Shown here in pieces: positions 1 through 7,359 of a stretch of DNA of 64,000 nt; the stretch's first letter is position 1, and every line of letters begins with the position of its first letter. The stretch lies in the NCBI GenBank assembly GCA_012033595.1, contig JAAUQL010000004.1:1-64000 (forward strand), given 5' to 3'. The notes beneath the pieces were generated by a model. That model had not been told where the DNA came from. It did not search any database and worked only from the letters and a program-made list of their open reading frames with translations. The position numbers and the translations under genes are program-made. Source of the stretch: Cyclobacteriaceae bacterium. GTDB taxonomy: Bacteria > Bacteroidota > Bacteroidia > Cytophagales > Cyclobacteriaceae.

Positions 1-69
1 TAGGTTATATTGTTGATTGTCAAAGTCTTTAATATAACCAAAAGCATGGATTTTTTTATATAATTCCTC

Positions 70-339
70 CTATTTATTAATCGAACTCAGGTTATCAACA
101 AAATCTGTAATGAGCAAGAAAACAATGAAATGATCTGCTTCATGTTTTGGTATCGAGTAGTTGCTATTCAAATTACAGGGTACTTCCTCAATCTTTTCAC
201 CGCGAGCTTGCTTGATTCTCAAGTCCTCAAGCTGCTGATGTGTCATACCGTATGAAGCTGGTTGCTTGGCATACTCAGGATTTCTCTGAAGGAATAACCA
301 TTGGCTTGAATGTTCGGAATTTGTGATGGTGCTTTTCAT
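70..339 (-). CDS. Hypothetical protein of mobile element (89 aa)
   Basis: Small charged ORF in the minus-strand gene row of the integrated element. Its start overlaps the end of the upstream ORF (336-596) by 4 bases, so the two are probably translationally coupled. No signal peptide, membrane segment or motif was recognised. The Q/R/K-rich centre suggests a soluble protein. It is accepted as a gene because of the tight packing with its neighbours, not because of any recognised family. Confidence 0.5.
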   Translation of the reverse strand: MKSTITNSEHSSQWLFLQRNPEYAKQPASYGMTHQQLEDLRIKQARGEKIEEVPCNLNSNYSIPKHEADHFIVFLLITDFVDNLSSINK

Positions 340-596
340 ATTCTTAAATTTTGAATTTGTAAATCTTTTGTGATTTGGTGATAAAGTTTATCCTTTTCGA
401 TCTGCGGAATATCTTGCCACTTTTCATGGATCATATTGGTCACTGCCATTTTTGATTGACAGTTTTTAAATGTTCCAAATTGCTCTTCCTGATCAATAAA
501 GCACTGTTCAGCTACTTTGCTGGCAATTGATTCAGGAATTCCTTGGTCAATTGCTTCACTTAAAAATTGCTCCTTAGTTTTGTTGGTGAATTTCAT
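336..596 (-). CDS. Hypothetical protein of mobile element (86 aa)
   Basis: Soluble, mostly helical-looking ORF in the same minus-strand row. It begins 2 bases after the upstream DUF5681-like gene ends and overlaps the next ORF by 4 bases, so the three small genes (973 down to 70) look like one operon. No family was recognised. Two cysteines (a VAEQC and a KNCQ context) do not form an obvious metal site. Confidence 0.5.
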   Translation of the reverse strand: MKFTNKTKEQFLSEAIDQGIPESIASKVAEQCFIDQEEQFGTFKNCQSKMAVTNMIHEKWQDIPQIEKDKLYHQITKDLQIQNLRI

Positions 597-598
597 TG

Positions 599-973
599 TT
601 ATTGATTTTTAAGATATGAATCCTTCCGCCCGTTGTCCGGTAGGCTAAGCGTGACTTTGTTAGGTGAATCAATATTAACACCCGTTTCTCTTAGCACTTT
701 CCCAGTCTTTGGGTCAAAAACTCTAACACAGTGGCCTTGAATATCTCCCATATTATGCGTCAATTGTTTAGGCGCAATTATCCTAACAAGACCAAAATAT
801 GCCTGTAGGAATTGCGCTGGATTTGCTTCAAACATTGCCTCAAAAACTGTGAATGCCTTCTCTCTGTTTCCCTGCTCCAACTCTGATAATGCTGCTATTA
901 ATTCAGCGTTAATCTTATTCATTGCTCCCTTCGGTCTTCCCTTTGCTAATTGATGTCCTTTTTCAAATGGCAT
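599..973 (-). CDS. DUF5681-like small protein
   Basis: A 124-aa protein that opens with a basic FEKGHQLAKGRPKGAMNK segment. This resembles the KG.(x)GRPKG signature of DUF5681-type proteins found in phages and integrative elements, where some are terminase-small-subunit-like or DNA-binding; the role is unproven. The middle is helical and the C-terminus is polar. It is the first gene of a three-gene minus-strand operon. About 100-190 bp upstream of its start lies regulatory module 1 (1070-1164), the same arrangement seen upstream of the helicase and integrase genes. Confidence 0.6.
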   Translation of the reverse strand: MPFEKGHQLAKGRPKGAMNKINAELIAALSELEQGNREKAFTVFEAMFEANPAQFLQAYFGLVRIIAPKQLTHNMGDIQGHCVRVFDPKTGKVLRETGVNIDSPNKVTLSLPDNGRKDSYLKNQ

Positions 974-1069
974 TGGCTATATTTTTTTATATTATTTTAA
1001 TATAAAACTACTAAAAATAATGGCATTGCTAAATTAAATAGCAGTGTATATGCTAAAATAATTGATATT

Positions 1070-1164
1070 TTATGTTAAAAATTATGTTAACAACATCAAA
1101 TGAAGAGTTTATGTATTTGATAATTAAGTAGATCAATGATTTTAAAAACTAACTACAAAGCAGT
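1070..1164. promoter_or_regulatory. Element regulatory/recombination module, copy 1
   Basis: Two TTATGTTA boxes in direct orientation at 1070-1077 and 1082-1089 (12-bp period) are followed by AAAAACTAAC-N4-AAGCAGT-type sequence at 1144-1164 on the + strand. The same pair of signals occurs at 4414-4512 and 6863-7035. This copy lies in the 228-bp gap before the 599-973 gene (minus strand). Arm-type or core-type integrase sites, or operators of an element regulator, are the leading explanations. Confidence 0.55.
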
Positions 1165-1201
1165 TTATCTCGATTTAAACCTTCAATGAACATTGTTCAA
1201 T

Positions 1202-1408
1202 TCAACTTTTATCATTGATCTGTCTGATTATTTCTATTGCTCTGATATGAGGGAGCTTACAATTGATTGTAAGGTAGCGGTAAAAAGCAGGTTCGCTTTC
1301 TCCTTGACAAAGTAGCTTGCGGGCTATTGCTATGTATCCAGCATCATTCAATTGATCTAAGAGCTGCAAATAGTTGTCTATGGCTTCAGCTTTTTCTTTT
1401 CTGTCCAT
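1202..1408 (-). CDS. Hypothetical protein of mobile element (68 aa)
   Basis: Short ORF overlapping the end of the primase-like gene by 23 bases on the same strand, which suggests translational coupling. It is predicted helical, with LLDQLNDAGY and IARKLLCQGE segments. No family was recognised. Its position directly downstream of the replication genes suggests an accessory element function, but nothing in the sequence proves one. Confidence 0.5.
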   Translation of the reverse strand: MDRKEKAEAIDNYLQLLDQLNDAGYIAIARKLLCQGESEPAFYRYLTINCKLPHIRAIEIIRQINDKS

Positions 1409-2582
1409 TGATTTGAGTTTTATATATTTTTAGAGCCTGTTGAATTGAGATTTGATTTTTTAAGTTGCCGTTCACTATATAGCAATCCATGCCAGCAATT
1501 GAATATTTAACACCATTTCGGATAAATACTGGTGGAGGTATCCAACCTGATATTACATCCTCACCTCTATGACTACTACGCTCAGAGTCTTCTTCACTTT
1601 CCTCTGGTTTAAGTGAAAAGTTTTCTTCTTCAATAGTTAATGGCTTCTGCGGTTCAGATTTAGTGTTGGTGTTAATAGTTTTACGTCCATTTAGATTCAT
1701 TTTGTATTTGATTCCATAAAGCTCACAGTGATAGAAAAATGTGCTGATCTGGTAACCGTATTGCTTCAAACAGTTATCATATTGATGGTCAGTTTCATGT
1801 GGGTCGTAATCATGGTGATATTGGCTGACCTGATGGAAATAATCTCTGCCACTTTCTCCAAACTCATTGGCGAGGCTGCAACCAATGGCAAACCATTCTG
1901 CATATCCTCCCGTGATGTCTATTCTATTAGTATTTATCTGATCAATGCATGATTTAACACAACTTTGATCGCTGTTAAAATTGTTATAATATATTTTGTT
2001 ATATAACTTTTTGTTAGTGTTGTTTTTGGTGCTTGATGCTAAGGCTGTAAAGGGTGTGGCGTTGTGATTAAAATAAGCTTCGATGTCACACGAATAACCC
2101 CGCAATCTGCTAACATCACTACATGCCTGGTCTATTACTATATCGAATTTTTCAAATGCTTTAGAGAGTGCTTTAAAATGATCTTTATGCTTGTCAGGAT
2201 TACTAATAAGAACCAATCCCCAGTACCCATTTCCAGATACAGAAAGACCACAATATGCGACCTCATTAAAGCGTGATATTAGAGATTTTAACTCATCATA
2301 ATTCGTGATATTTTTATTGTCTTTGAAGTCAATATCGAACTGCAAAAAGCCCGAATGCTGGATAAGATTAGAAGCTTTTCTGGTCTTAAATTCTCCGCTG
2401 GGTGTGATGGCTGGAAGTGTTGATTTGAGCTTATTAATTTTGTCCTTATCCGTGAGCTTTCTAATTGCTTCTACTTGCTTCAAATACTTAGTTGAAGTCA
2501 ACCAAGAAAGTAGATTTACAGGCTCTGAATTTGTACTCCTATAATTCTCAAAACACGAAACATTTACGTTTAAAATAGACAT
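1386..2582 (-). CDS. VirE N-terminal/BT4734-type protein with PriCT-like tail
   Basis: A 398-aa protein typical of Bacteroidetes integrative elements. The N-terminal ~180 residues fit the BT4734-like/VirE-N domain: an acidic FDIDFKDN segment near residue 92, then SVSGNGYWG and a DVSRLRGYS segment, features shared with primase-polymerase-like folds. Residues ~215-295 (GGYAEWFAIGCSL, then HQYDNC) resemble the primase C-terminal PriCT_2 domain. The polar C-terminal tail is low complexity. It is downstream of the helicase gene and separated from it by the AAAGTGTAC iteron-like cluster, so the two probably form the element's replication module. A primase role is inferred from family resemblance and context. 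Confidence 0.7.
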   Translation of the reverse strand: MSILNVNVSCFENYRSTNSEPVNLLSWLTSTKYLKQVEAIRKLTDKDKINKLKSTLPAITPSGEFKTRKASNLIQHSGFLQFDIDFKDNKNITNYDELKSLISRFNEVAYCGLSVSGNGYWGLVLISNPDKHKDHFKALSKAFEKFDIVIDQACSDVSRLRGYSCDIEAYFNHNATPFTALASSTKNNTNKKLYNKIYYNNFNSDQSCVKSCIDQINTNRIDITGGYAEWFAIGCSLANEFGESGRDYFHQVSQYHHDYDPHETDHQYDNCLKQYGYQISTFFYHCELYGIKYKMNLNGRKTINTNTKSEPQKPLTIEEENFSLKPEESEEDSERSSHRGEDVISGWIPPPVFIRNGVKYSIAGMDCYIVNGNLKNQISIQQALKIYKTQINGQKRKS

Positions 2583-2600
2583 AGCTAAAAAGTGGAAAAT

Positions 2601-2808
2601 AAAGTGTACAAAGTGTACTTTTGCTCAAAAAGTGCGAATACAGCGAATGAGTAGCGTTTTTGGCGTACACATTGCGTTTTTTTAAAGTGTACATTTGTAC
2701 ACTTGCAAAGTGTACATGTACACATTGAATTTTTGCAAAGTGTACGTAAAAAAACCGATTACGGCTTTTAAAACGGGATTTCATCGTCTCGTACACTAAG
2801 TACACTTT
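2601..2808. repeat. Iteron-like AAAGTGTAC cluster (candidate element origin)
   Basis: Direct copies of AAAGTGTAC at 2601-2609, 2610-2618 (tandem), 2684-2692, 2707-2715 and 2737-2745. Inverted copies lie at 2696-2704 (TGTACACTT) and 2800-2808 (GTACACTTT), with further partial GTACAC/GTGTAC sites at 2663-2671, 2716-2723 and 2791-2797. The cluster fills the gap between the primase-like and helicase genes and runs into the 3' end of the helicase gene. Iterated short repeats beside replication genes are typical of Rep-dependent origins; that role is inferred. Confidence 0.6.
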
Positions 2809-4309
2809 GTTTTGTGGTTTTAACGAGGGTATAAGTGCGCGGGTGTCTATTCGAGATTTGCTTCACTTCAAAACCAAAGATTTTAGCGCATTCCCTGATG
2901 TAGTTACCAATCCTTTTCCCAGATATAGACGACCTTATGTCGCTGTGATCCTTGTATTGATTTCGAGCTTCAGATAATGAGTATTCTGTAGATAATAATT
3001 CTGTATCTTGAAACCATTCAACAAAGGTTTGGCTAGTAGCCTTAACTGCTCTTTTAACAGGATCATCTTCACCTTTGCAGGGCAATACACCCTCTGCAAA
3101 ATACAGTTGAACACATGCTATCATGAAGCTGTCAAACATTTCCCATTCAGCTTCGCTCCACTCCTCAAAAAAGAAGTTTCCGTACTGGTCGTGAGGGGTT
3201 CGTTCTGAGTGAAAATATTGATGTAAGTCGACAGCAATTTGTCTCCTTAAAAATGATCCGCTTGCTCCGCGAACTACATTGTTGGTAGTGATAATAATTA
3301 TTGGGCTGTCTTCAACTGGCAAACTAAATTCAGCTTTGTTTTTTCTGTTTACATTCTGGAAGCCTCCTGTAATTACGGAGAATAAATCTTCAAAATTAAA
3401 CCCAGTTCTAACGTCGTCTATGTGAATTACTCTGACTGACTCATTGACGTTTTCCCAAACAAAATTATTTTTGGCATCAAAATTTTTGCCATCCATGTTA
3501 ATAGTCTTCCGAAGCTTTCCAATGGCAACAACTATCAACCCTTTACCGCTACCACCCTCAGGAGTATCAGAAAACATTTCATCTTGGATAATTATTGCGC
3601 GGGAGGTAGCTGAGGTTTTATAGTCATGTAAAGCAAAGCCAATAGTAGTCATCAACCCTTTAATTCTTTCAGCGTCATTTGCACAAACTTTTTTAATGAA
3701 ATCGTAAAACTGCCCAAGTTTATAGTCCGCCGGATTAAAATCCCTGTCGCTAATATGGTCCCGCCATACAAGCTTTTTAAACTGTTGATAGGGTATAAGC
3801 TCCCATCCGTCTTTTGAAACCTTTAGAACACCGTTATTGTAGTAGAAAAATGATACTGTTGGAGTGTCACGGTGCATTGCAAGTTTCTCCAACTTTATCG
3901 CGTCCAAAAACTTATCTGAAAATAATCTAGTATTCCCGATGATAACATCACGTTTATCTGAATCATCACACAGGCTCAAAATGTGTTGCTTGACTTGCGT
4001 GGGCGCTGCTCTTTCAACTATACAGTTCTCAATCTTAACAAACTCATAGGCTTTGCCAAGCTCAATCGTTCTATATCCTAGGCGTACTAGACATTTTATG
4101 AATCTGTCATTTCCTACTTTCCATTTGCTATTTTTTTTATCTAGTTCGAAAAAATCTAATATATCAGCTGGTTCGTCTAGTTCTTCCGCTGCTTCACTTA
4201 AACTTGAGCCAATAGGTACAATTACAGTTTTAGAATCGTTTTTTGTATTTTCGTGCTGTTCAAGTTCGTCTAAATTGCTCCCTTGCGGAGCTTTTTTTGT
4301 ATTACTCAT
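2768..4309 (-). CDS. SF3-type helicase / DUF5906-like replication protein
   Basis: A 513-aa protein whose central region carries a P-loop (PEGGSGKGL, about residue 251), a downstream acidic VIHIDDVRTGF (Walker B position) and an IIIITTNN segment ending in a polar sensor, followed by GSFLRRQIAVDL. This order fits superfamily 3 helicases of the phage/plasmid P4-primase and DUF5906 type, which unwind DNA during replication of mobile elements. The C-terminal ~80 residues look like a winged-helix tail. Regulatory module 2 lies 105-203 bp upstream, and the iteron-like cluster lies at its 3' end. No N-terminal primase motif was recognised, so the priming function probably sits in the neighbouring 1386-2582 protein. 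Confidence 0.75.
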   Translation of the reverse strand: MSNTKKAPQGSNLDELEQHENTKNDSKTVIVPIGSSLSEAAEELDEPADILDFFELDKKNSKWKVGNDRFIKCLVRLGYRTIELGKAYEFVKIENCIVERAAPTQVKQHILSLCDDSDKRDVIIGNTRLFSDKFLDAIKLEKLAMHRDTPTVSFFYYNNGVLKVSKDGWELIPYQQFKKLVWRDHISDRDFNPADYKLGQFYDFIKKVCANDAERIKGLMTTIGFALHDYKTSATSRAIIIQDEMFSDTPEGGSGKGLIVVAIGKLRKTINMDGKNFDAKNNFVWENVNESVRVIHIDDVRTGFNFEDLFSVITGGFQNVNRKNKAEFSLPVEDSPIIIITTNNVVRGASGSFLRRQIAVDLHQYFHSERTPHDQYGNFFFEEWSEAEWEMFDSFMIACVQLYFAEGVLPCKGEDDPVKRAVKATSQTFVEWFQDTELLSTEYSLSEARNQYKDHSDIRSSISGKRIGNYIRECAKIFGFEVKQISNRHPRTYTLVKTTKQSVLSVRDDEIPF

Positions 4310-4413
4310 TTCTCCAGATTTTCCTTTTCATATTTTTTAAAAACTGCCGAAAAGCTATTCTTGCCATTTCGTGGGCGTGTTGGTGCTCGATTTTTTGGTT
4401 TAATTCAAACATA

Positions 4414-4512
4414 TTATGTTAGATTTTATGTTAACAATTGACAAAAAGCCGGGTAAAACACTGTTAAACAGTTAATTATAAGTTGTTTAAAACTGCTTAT
4501 GTGTTAGTTTTT
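4414..4512. promoter_or_regulatory. Element regulatory/recombination module, copy 2
   Basis: Two direct TTATGTTA boxes at 4414-4421 and 4426-4433 (12-bp period, as in copy 1), plus AAAAACTAAC-N4-AAGCAGT on the minus strand at 4492-4512. The latter overlaps the last codons and stop of the excisionase-like gene. The module lies 105-203 bp upstream of the helicase start. Confidence 0.55.
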
Positions 4513-4773
4513 CAGTATCCATGCAACTAAAGCTTCACGACTGAAGTAGAGTTTTCCGAACTTCTTTGAATAAGGGATTTTTCGTTTGCTGCAATACAGG
4601 TATAGGGTATTGTCAGCGATGCCCAAGAAGTCGCAGGCTTCCTTGAAGTTTAGTACTTCCTTTTCGGGTGTTTTCTGAATTATGGTTTGCTGATTAACAA
4701 GCTGCTTTTGAAGACTTAGAAGTAATAGCCAAATAGCTTGTAGTGGGTTTTGTAAAAATCTTTCTTTTTCCAT
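4504..4773 (-). CDS. Excisionase-like helix-turn-helix protein
   Basis: An 89-aa protein whose C-terminal half is a MerR/excisionase-type HTH_17 domain: FKEACDFLGIADNTLYLYCS then KIPYSKKFGKLYFSREALVAWI, with the typical 'column' of a helix, wing and terminal tryptophan. Such proteins bend att DNA and favour excision, or act as element regulators. The N-terminal ~40 residues form a glutamine-rich helix. The gene sits between the integrase operon and the replication genes. Its stop codon overlaps an att-like repeat (4492-4512), so it may bind near its own gene. Confidence 0.75.
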   Translation of the reverse strand: MEKERFLQNPLQAIWLLLLSLQKQLVNQQTIIQKTPEKEVLNFKEACDFLGIADNTLYLYCSKRKIPYSKKFGKLYFSREALVAWILKN

Positions 4774-4876
4774 TACTGTTATTATTTAGTTTGTAAACTT
4801 TTTCTAAATAAAACAGGACTTGTAATGGATAATAAGAAGTTAGTAACCTTAGTAGTGCTTTCGTAAAATTCGTAAA

Positions 4877-5557
4877 TCAGTAAACTGTTTTACTGAAATT
4901 CGAACTAATATTATCTGTGTCGTAGCCTTGAAAATTGTTGCCAAGTAAGCCAGCATATTCTTTTTGTCTCCCATGTGGCTTTGCTGCTAAATCTCGATAA
5001 TATTCATAAAACACCTTCATTATTTTATTTTTAGGCGGGGAGTTCTTAATAGTCAAAAGTGGAGTTGGTGGCTCTTTTAGTTCGAATGCGGACTTAAGAA
5101 AAATGTTAAGTTCGTCTGATGTCAGATAATTGGTTTCTAATAATCCCTCCTTGAAATGATCGTAAACCTGTTCGACACTTATCTCGTCAAAGTTGTTTGT
5201 AAAATCAATCCTATGGACCTTTTGAATGGGGGGTGAGTTGAATTCATTTAGCTTTTTAATCCGCTCCTTATTGAGAATATATACCTCAATCCGATTGCAT
5301 CTAAAATTGTCACCATTGTTGTTTTGTAGATCCAGCAGCTTGACTCTCTTCATTGCATTTTGAGCACTTTCAATCTCATTATTTAAATAATCCTGAAATT
5401 GTTCCTTGGTTAGAATTTCTTGCTGCTGTTTTACTTGCGGTTCAATCTGTTTGTCAATTAAAACTTTTGCTTTATCAATTAAAGGACACTTCTCACAAAG
5501 TTCAGTGATATCGTTTTTGAAATCAGTAGAAGCACAATAAGGGTATTTATGCATCAT
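4877..5557 (-). CDS. Unknown protein co-transcribed with integrase (226 aa)
   Basis: The start overlaps the integrase stop by 4 bases (ATGA-type coupling), so it is made from the integrase mRNA. The N-terminus has four cysteines within about 30 residues (YPYCAS, then ELCEKCPL), which could form a small zinc site. The centre is a long charged helix rich in Q, E and K (IEPQVKQQQEIL), probably coiled coil. No known family was recognised. Coupling to the integrase suggests a recombination accessory or regulator, but this is inference. Confidence 0.6.
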   Translation of the reverse strand: MMHKYPYCASTDFKNDITELCEKCPLIDKAKVLIDKQIEPQVKQQQEILTKEQFQDYLNNEIESAQNAMKRVKLLDLQNNNGDNFRCNRIEVYILNKERIKKLNEFNSPPIQKVHRIDFTNNFDEISVEQVYDHFKEGLLETNYLTSDELNIFLKSAFELKEPPTPLLTIKNSPPKNKIMKVFYEYYRDLAAKPHGRQKEYAGLLGNNFQGYDTDNISSNFSKTVY

Positions 5558-6837
5558 GCAAATTGTTCAAATTCATCCAATACTGCATCAGCTTTCATTT
5601 CTACTTTGTGTCCTAAACCATGCAGGTAATTTTCGGTAGTGGTAATACTATTGTGGCAGAGCCTGCGAGAGATTTCCTTGATCGGGATTTCTTTACGCAG
5701 GAGGGTAGTTGCAAAGGTATGCCGTGCCGTGCCATGTGTAACGTTCTTTTTTGTTTCTACTCTTGAAGCGATAGCATTGAGATTCTCATTGATTGTTCCA
5801 ATGAAGTCACGTTTTCGTTTTAGCCATTTATCAGGTTCCATGTCTGGGTCAGGGTTAATGAACTTAAATTGGTAAATCTCATTTTCTGCATCCTGGTATT
5901 TGAATATGAAACCCATCATAAATGAATTTAGAGTTACTTTGACTTCTGTCCTTTCAGCTTCCGTATCTTCCGTCTTGGCTCGTTTTAAATACAGTACCTT
6001 ATTAGCTAAATCAACATCAGCTTTTTTCAAGATCATAATATCCTTCATATTACAACCATTTGCAAAAAATGAAAACTTGTATAAGTCCAAGGCAAGTTGC
6101 TCGTAATCAGTTTTGGGTTCACTAGCAAAGAAGGTCTTAATTTCTTCTTCTTCTAAAAACACCTTACGGCCTTTTCCTGATGGTATCGTGAATTTCTGTT
6201 TGCTATTGCCAAAAGGGTATAAGCTGGTATCTAGTTTACTGTAGCGGTTCATTATGGTTCGCAATGGCCTGAGGTAGAACCCAATAGTTGATTTAGACCT
6301 GCCTAAGTCTTGCATGTACTTTTGGTAATCCTTCAACCATTTGACAGAAATATTTTTGAACTTGAAATTACCCTCACCAATGTTTTTGGTTTTAAGGAAT
6401 TTGCGAATTGAATTTGCAGCATCATTATAGACATTTGCTGTTCCAGCTTTACTATTTTGAATTAAGTCTTCTCTGTAATCATCAAAGCAGGAAAGTACAG
6501 AATCCATATCACGGTTTGTGTCATATCTTTTGAGGAAATCTTCAAAAGTAAAAACTTCCATCTGATCAATGATTTTTTTTGATTTTACTTCAACTTCATT
6601 AAATAGGTTGAAGTATTTATCAAACTCTACAGGGCGACGTTTGGCGGCTCTGGCTTTAACGAACTCATTTTCAGTTAATGAAGCTTTAACGGCATAATAT
6701 CGTTGTTTGTGGCCGTTATTACAGTCCGTTATCCGGAGTTTCACTGGGTAAACTTTTTCGCCTCTTTTTTCGGATTCTCGTTTGAGTAAAGTTCTTTTTA
6801 ATAGAACAACCTCAGCTTTTACTCCTTCTTTTTCCAT
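5554..6837 (-). CDS. int: Tyrosine recombinase (integrase) of mobile element
   Basis: A 427-aa site-specific recombinase with the three-part layout of Bacteroidetes conjugative/mobilizable element integrases: N-terminal arm-binding domain (~1-95), SAM-like core-binding domain (~100-205) and catalytic domain (~225-410). Visible active-site residues are the second Arg of the ARHTFATTL box (R372), the box-III His (H395, RRLCHNS) and the nucleophile Tyr (Y404, TTENYLHG). The position of catalytic Arg I is Asn (N264, NGCNMKDIM), a substitution class also known from CTnDOT-type integrases, which lack Arg I. The start codon is about 190 bp from the tRNA-Arg fragment that marks the element edge, and the TTATGTTA boxes at 6863-6893 lie in its promoter region. 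Confidence 0.9.
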   Translation of the reverse strand: MEKEGVKAEVVLLKRTLLKRESEKRGEKVYPVKLRITDCNNGHKQRYYAVKASLTENEFVKARAAKRRPVEFDKYFNLFNEVEVKSKKIIDQMEVFTFEDFLKRYDTNRDMDSVLSCFDDYREDLIQNSKAGTANVYNDAANSIRKFLKTKNIGEGNFKFKNISVKWLKDYQKYMQDLGRSKSTIGFYLRPLRTIMNRYSKLDTSLYPFGNSKQKFTIPSGKGRKVFLEEEEIKTFFASEPKTDYEQLALDLYKFSFFANGCNMKDIMILKKADVDLANKVLYLKRAKTEDTEAERTEVKVTLNSFMMGFIFKYQDAENEIYQFKFINPDPDMEPDKWLKRKRDFIGTINENLNAIASRVETKKNVTHGTARHTFATTLLRKEIPIKEISRRLCHNSITTTENYLHGLGHKVEMKADAVLDEFEQFA

Positions 6838-6862
6838 TATTGAAATCTTTATCTGAACTCCA

Positions 6863-7035
6863 TTATGTTAAGGTAACATAAAACTTAACATAATTTTTAT
6901 ACAAATATACACATAATGATCATATAGCAAAACCATAAACAAGGCATAAAAAGTGCTTTAAAGAACAATAGAGGCGTATTTTTATATGAAGTAAAGTATA
7001 GTGGGAATGTGTTTAAAAACTAACTTCTAAGCAGT
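6863..7035. promoter_or_regulatory. Element regulatory/recombination module, copy 3 (with att junction)
   Basis: TTATGTTA lies at 6863-6870, and inverted copies TAACATAA lie at 6874-6881 and 6886-6893 (again a 12-bp period). AAAAACTAAC-N4-AAGCAGT follows at 7015-7035, where the right half is the tRNA-Arg anticodon region. The box pair is 27-57 bp upstream of the integrase start. The junction repeat is 178-198 bp upstream, matching the spacing of copies 1 and 2 to their genes. Confidence 0.6.
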
Positions 7036-7065
7036 AGGTCGCAGGTTCGAGTCCTGCTGGAATCA
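7024..7065 (+). tRNA. Partial tRNA-Arg(UCU): 3' half at element attachment site
   Basis: The bases read as the 3' half of a tRNA: anticodon loop CTTCTAA (anticodon TCT at 7026-7028), 3' anticodon stem GCAGT, variable loop AGGTC, T-arm GCAGG-TTCGAGT-CCTGC with a perfect 5-bp stem, acceptor strand TGGAATC and discriminator A. The 5' half is absent; upstream sequence is element DNA. This is the displaced 3' end left when an element integrates into a tRNA gene. The restored full tRNA should lie at the element's other end, left of this window. Confidence 0.85.
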
Positions 7066-7074
7066 CTTAAAATC

Positions 7075-7109
7075 AATGAGTTACGCGCTAATGGTGTAAC
7101 TCATTTTTA
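7075..7109 (+). terminator. Rho-independent terminator of the original tRNA-Arg gene
   Basis: Perfect 10-bp inverted repeat AATGAGTTAC (7075-7084) / GTAACTCATT (7096-7105) with an 11-nt loop, followed by a T-run, starting 10 bp after the tRNA discriminator base. It shows that the DNA to the right of 7066 is the native chromosomal flank of the tRNA gene. Confidence 0.75.
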
Positions 7110-7325
7110 GTTTATACGCATCATCTTCATGCGGTTTTTCATTTTCACTTGTTGCCTTATCTGCATATTTCCTTTTCAAGTAATAATTTATCCCCAGATT
7201 TTTTTCACTTAGAGGAGATTTTTTCGCGCAGAGGTAATTGGTTAACAAAATTATTGTTCTCCGGTCTTTGCTGTTCTTCTTTTTTAGAGGTTTTTTACTT
7301 CCTGAAGACTTGGTTTTAAAAAATA

Positions 7326-7344
7326 CATATCGTAATATTGCAAT
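7326..7344. promoter_or_regulatory. ArsR operator 1
   Basis: The 19-bp sequence CATATCGTAATATTGCAAT occurs here, 15 bp upstream of the likely arsR ATG, and again at 7710-7728 after arsR. It contains an imperfect dyad (ATATcGTAATATTGcAAT) of the AT-rich type bound by SmtB/ArsR repressors. Two exact copies, each before a transcription unit of the ars cluster, make autoregulation likely. Confidence 0.65.
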
Positions 7345-7359
7345 GAAATAATGAAGAGT

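Noticed and set aside
2548-2805. 85-aa minus-strand ORF between primase-like and helicase genes
   Set aside because: Its repetitive VHFA/CTLYF sequence is a translation of the AAAGTGTAC iterons and it overlaps the helicase end; no coding signature.
1141-7035. Direct repeats at 1144 and 7015 as the two att ends of a 5.9-kb element
   Set aside because: The left copy has no tRNA 5' half beside it, and element-like genes continue to its left, so the true left end should be outside the window.
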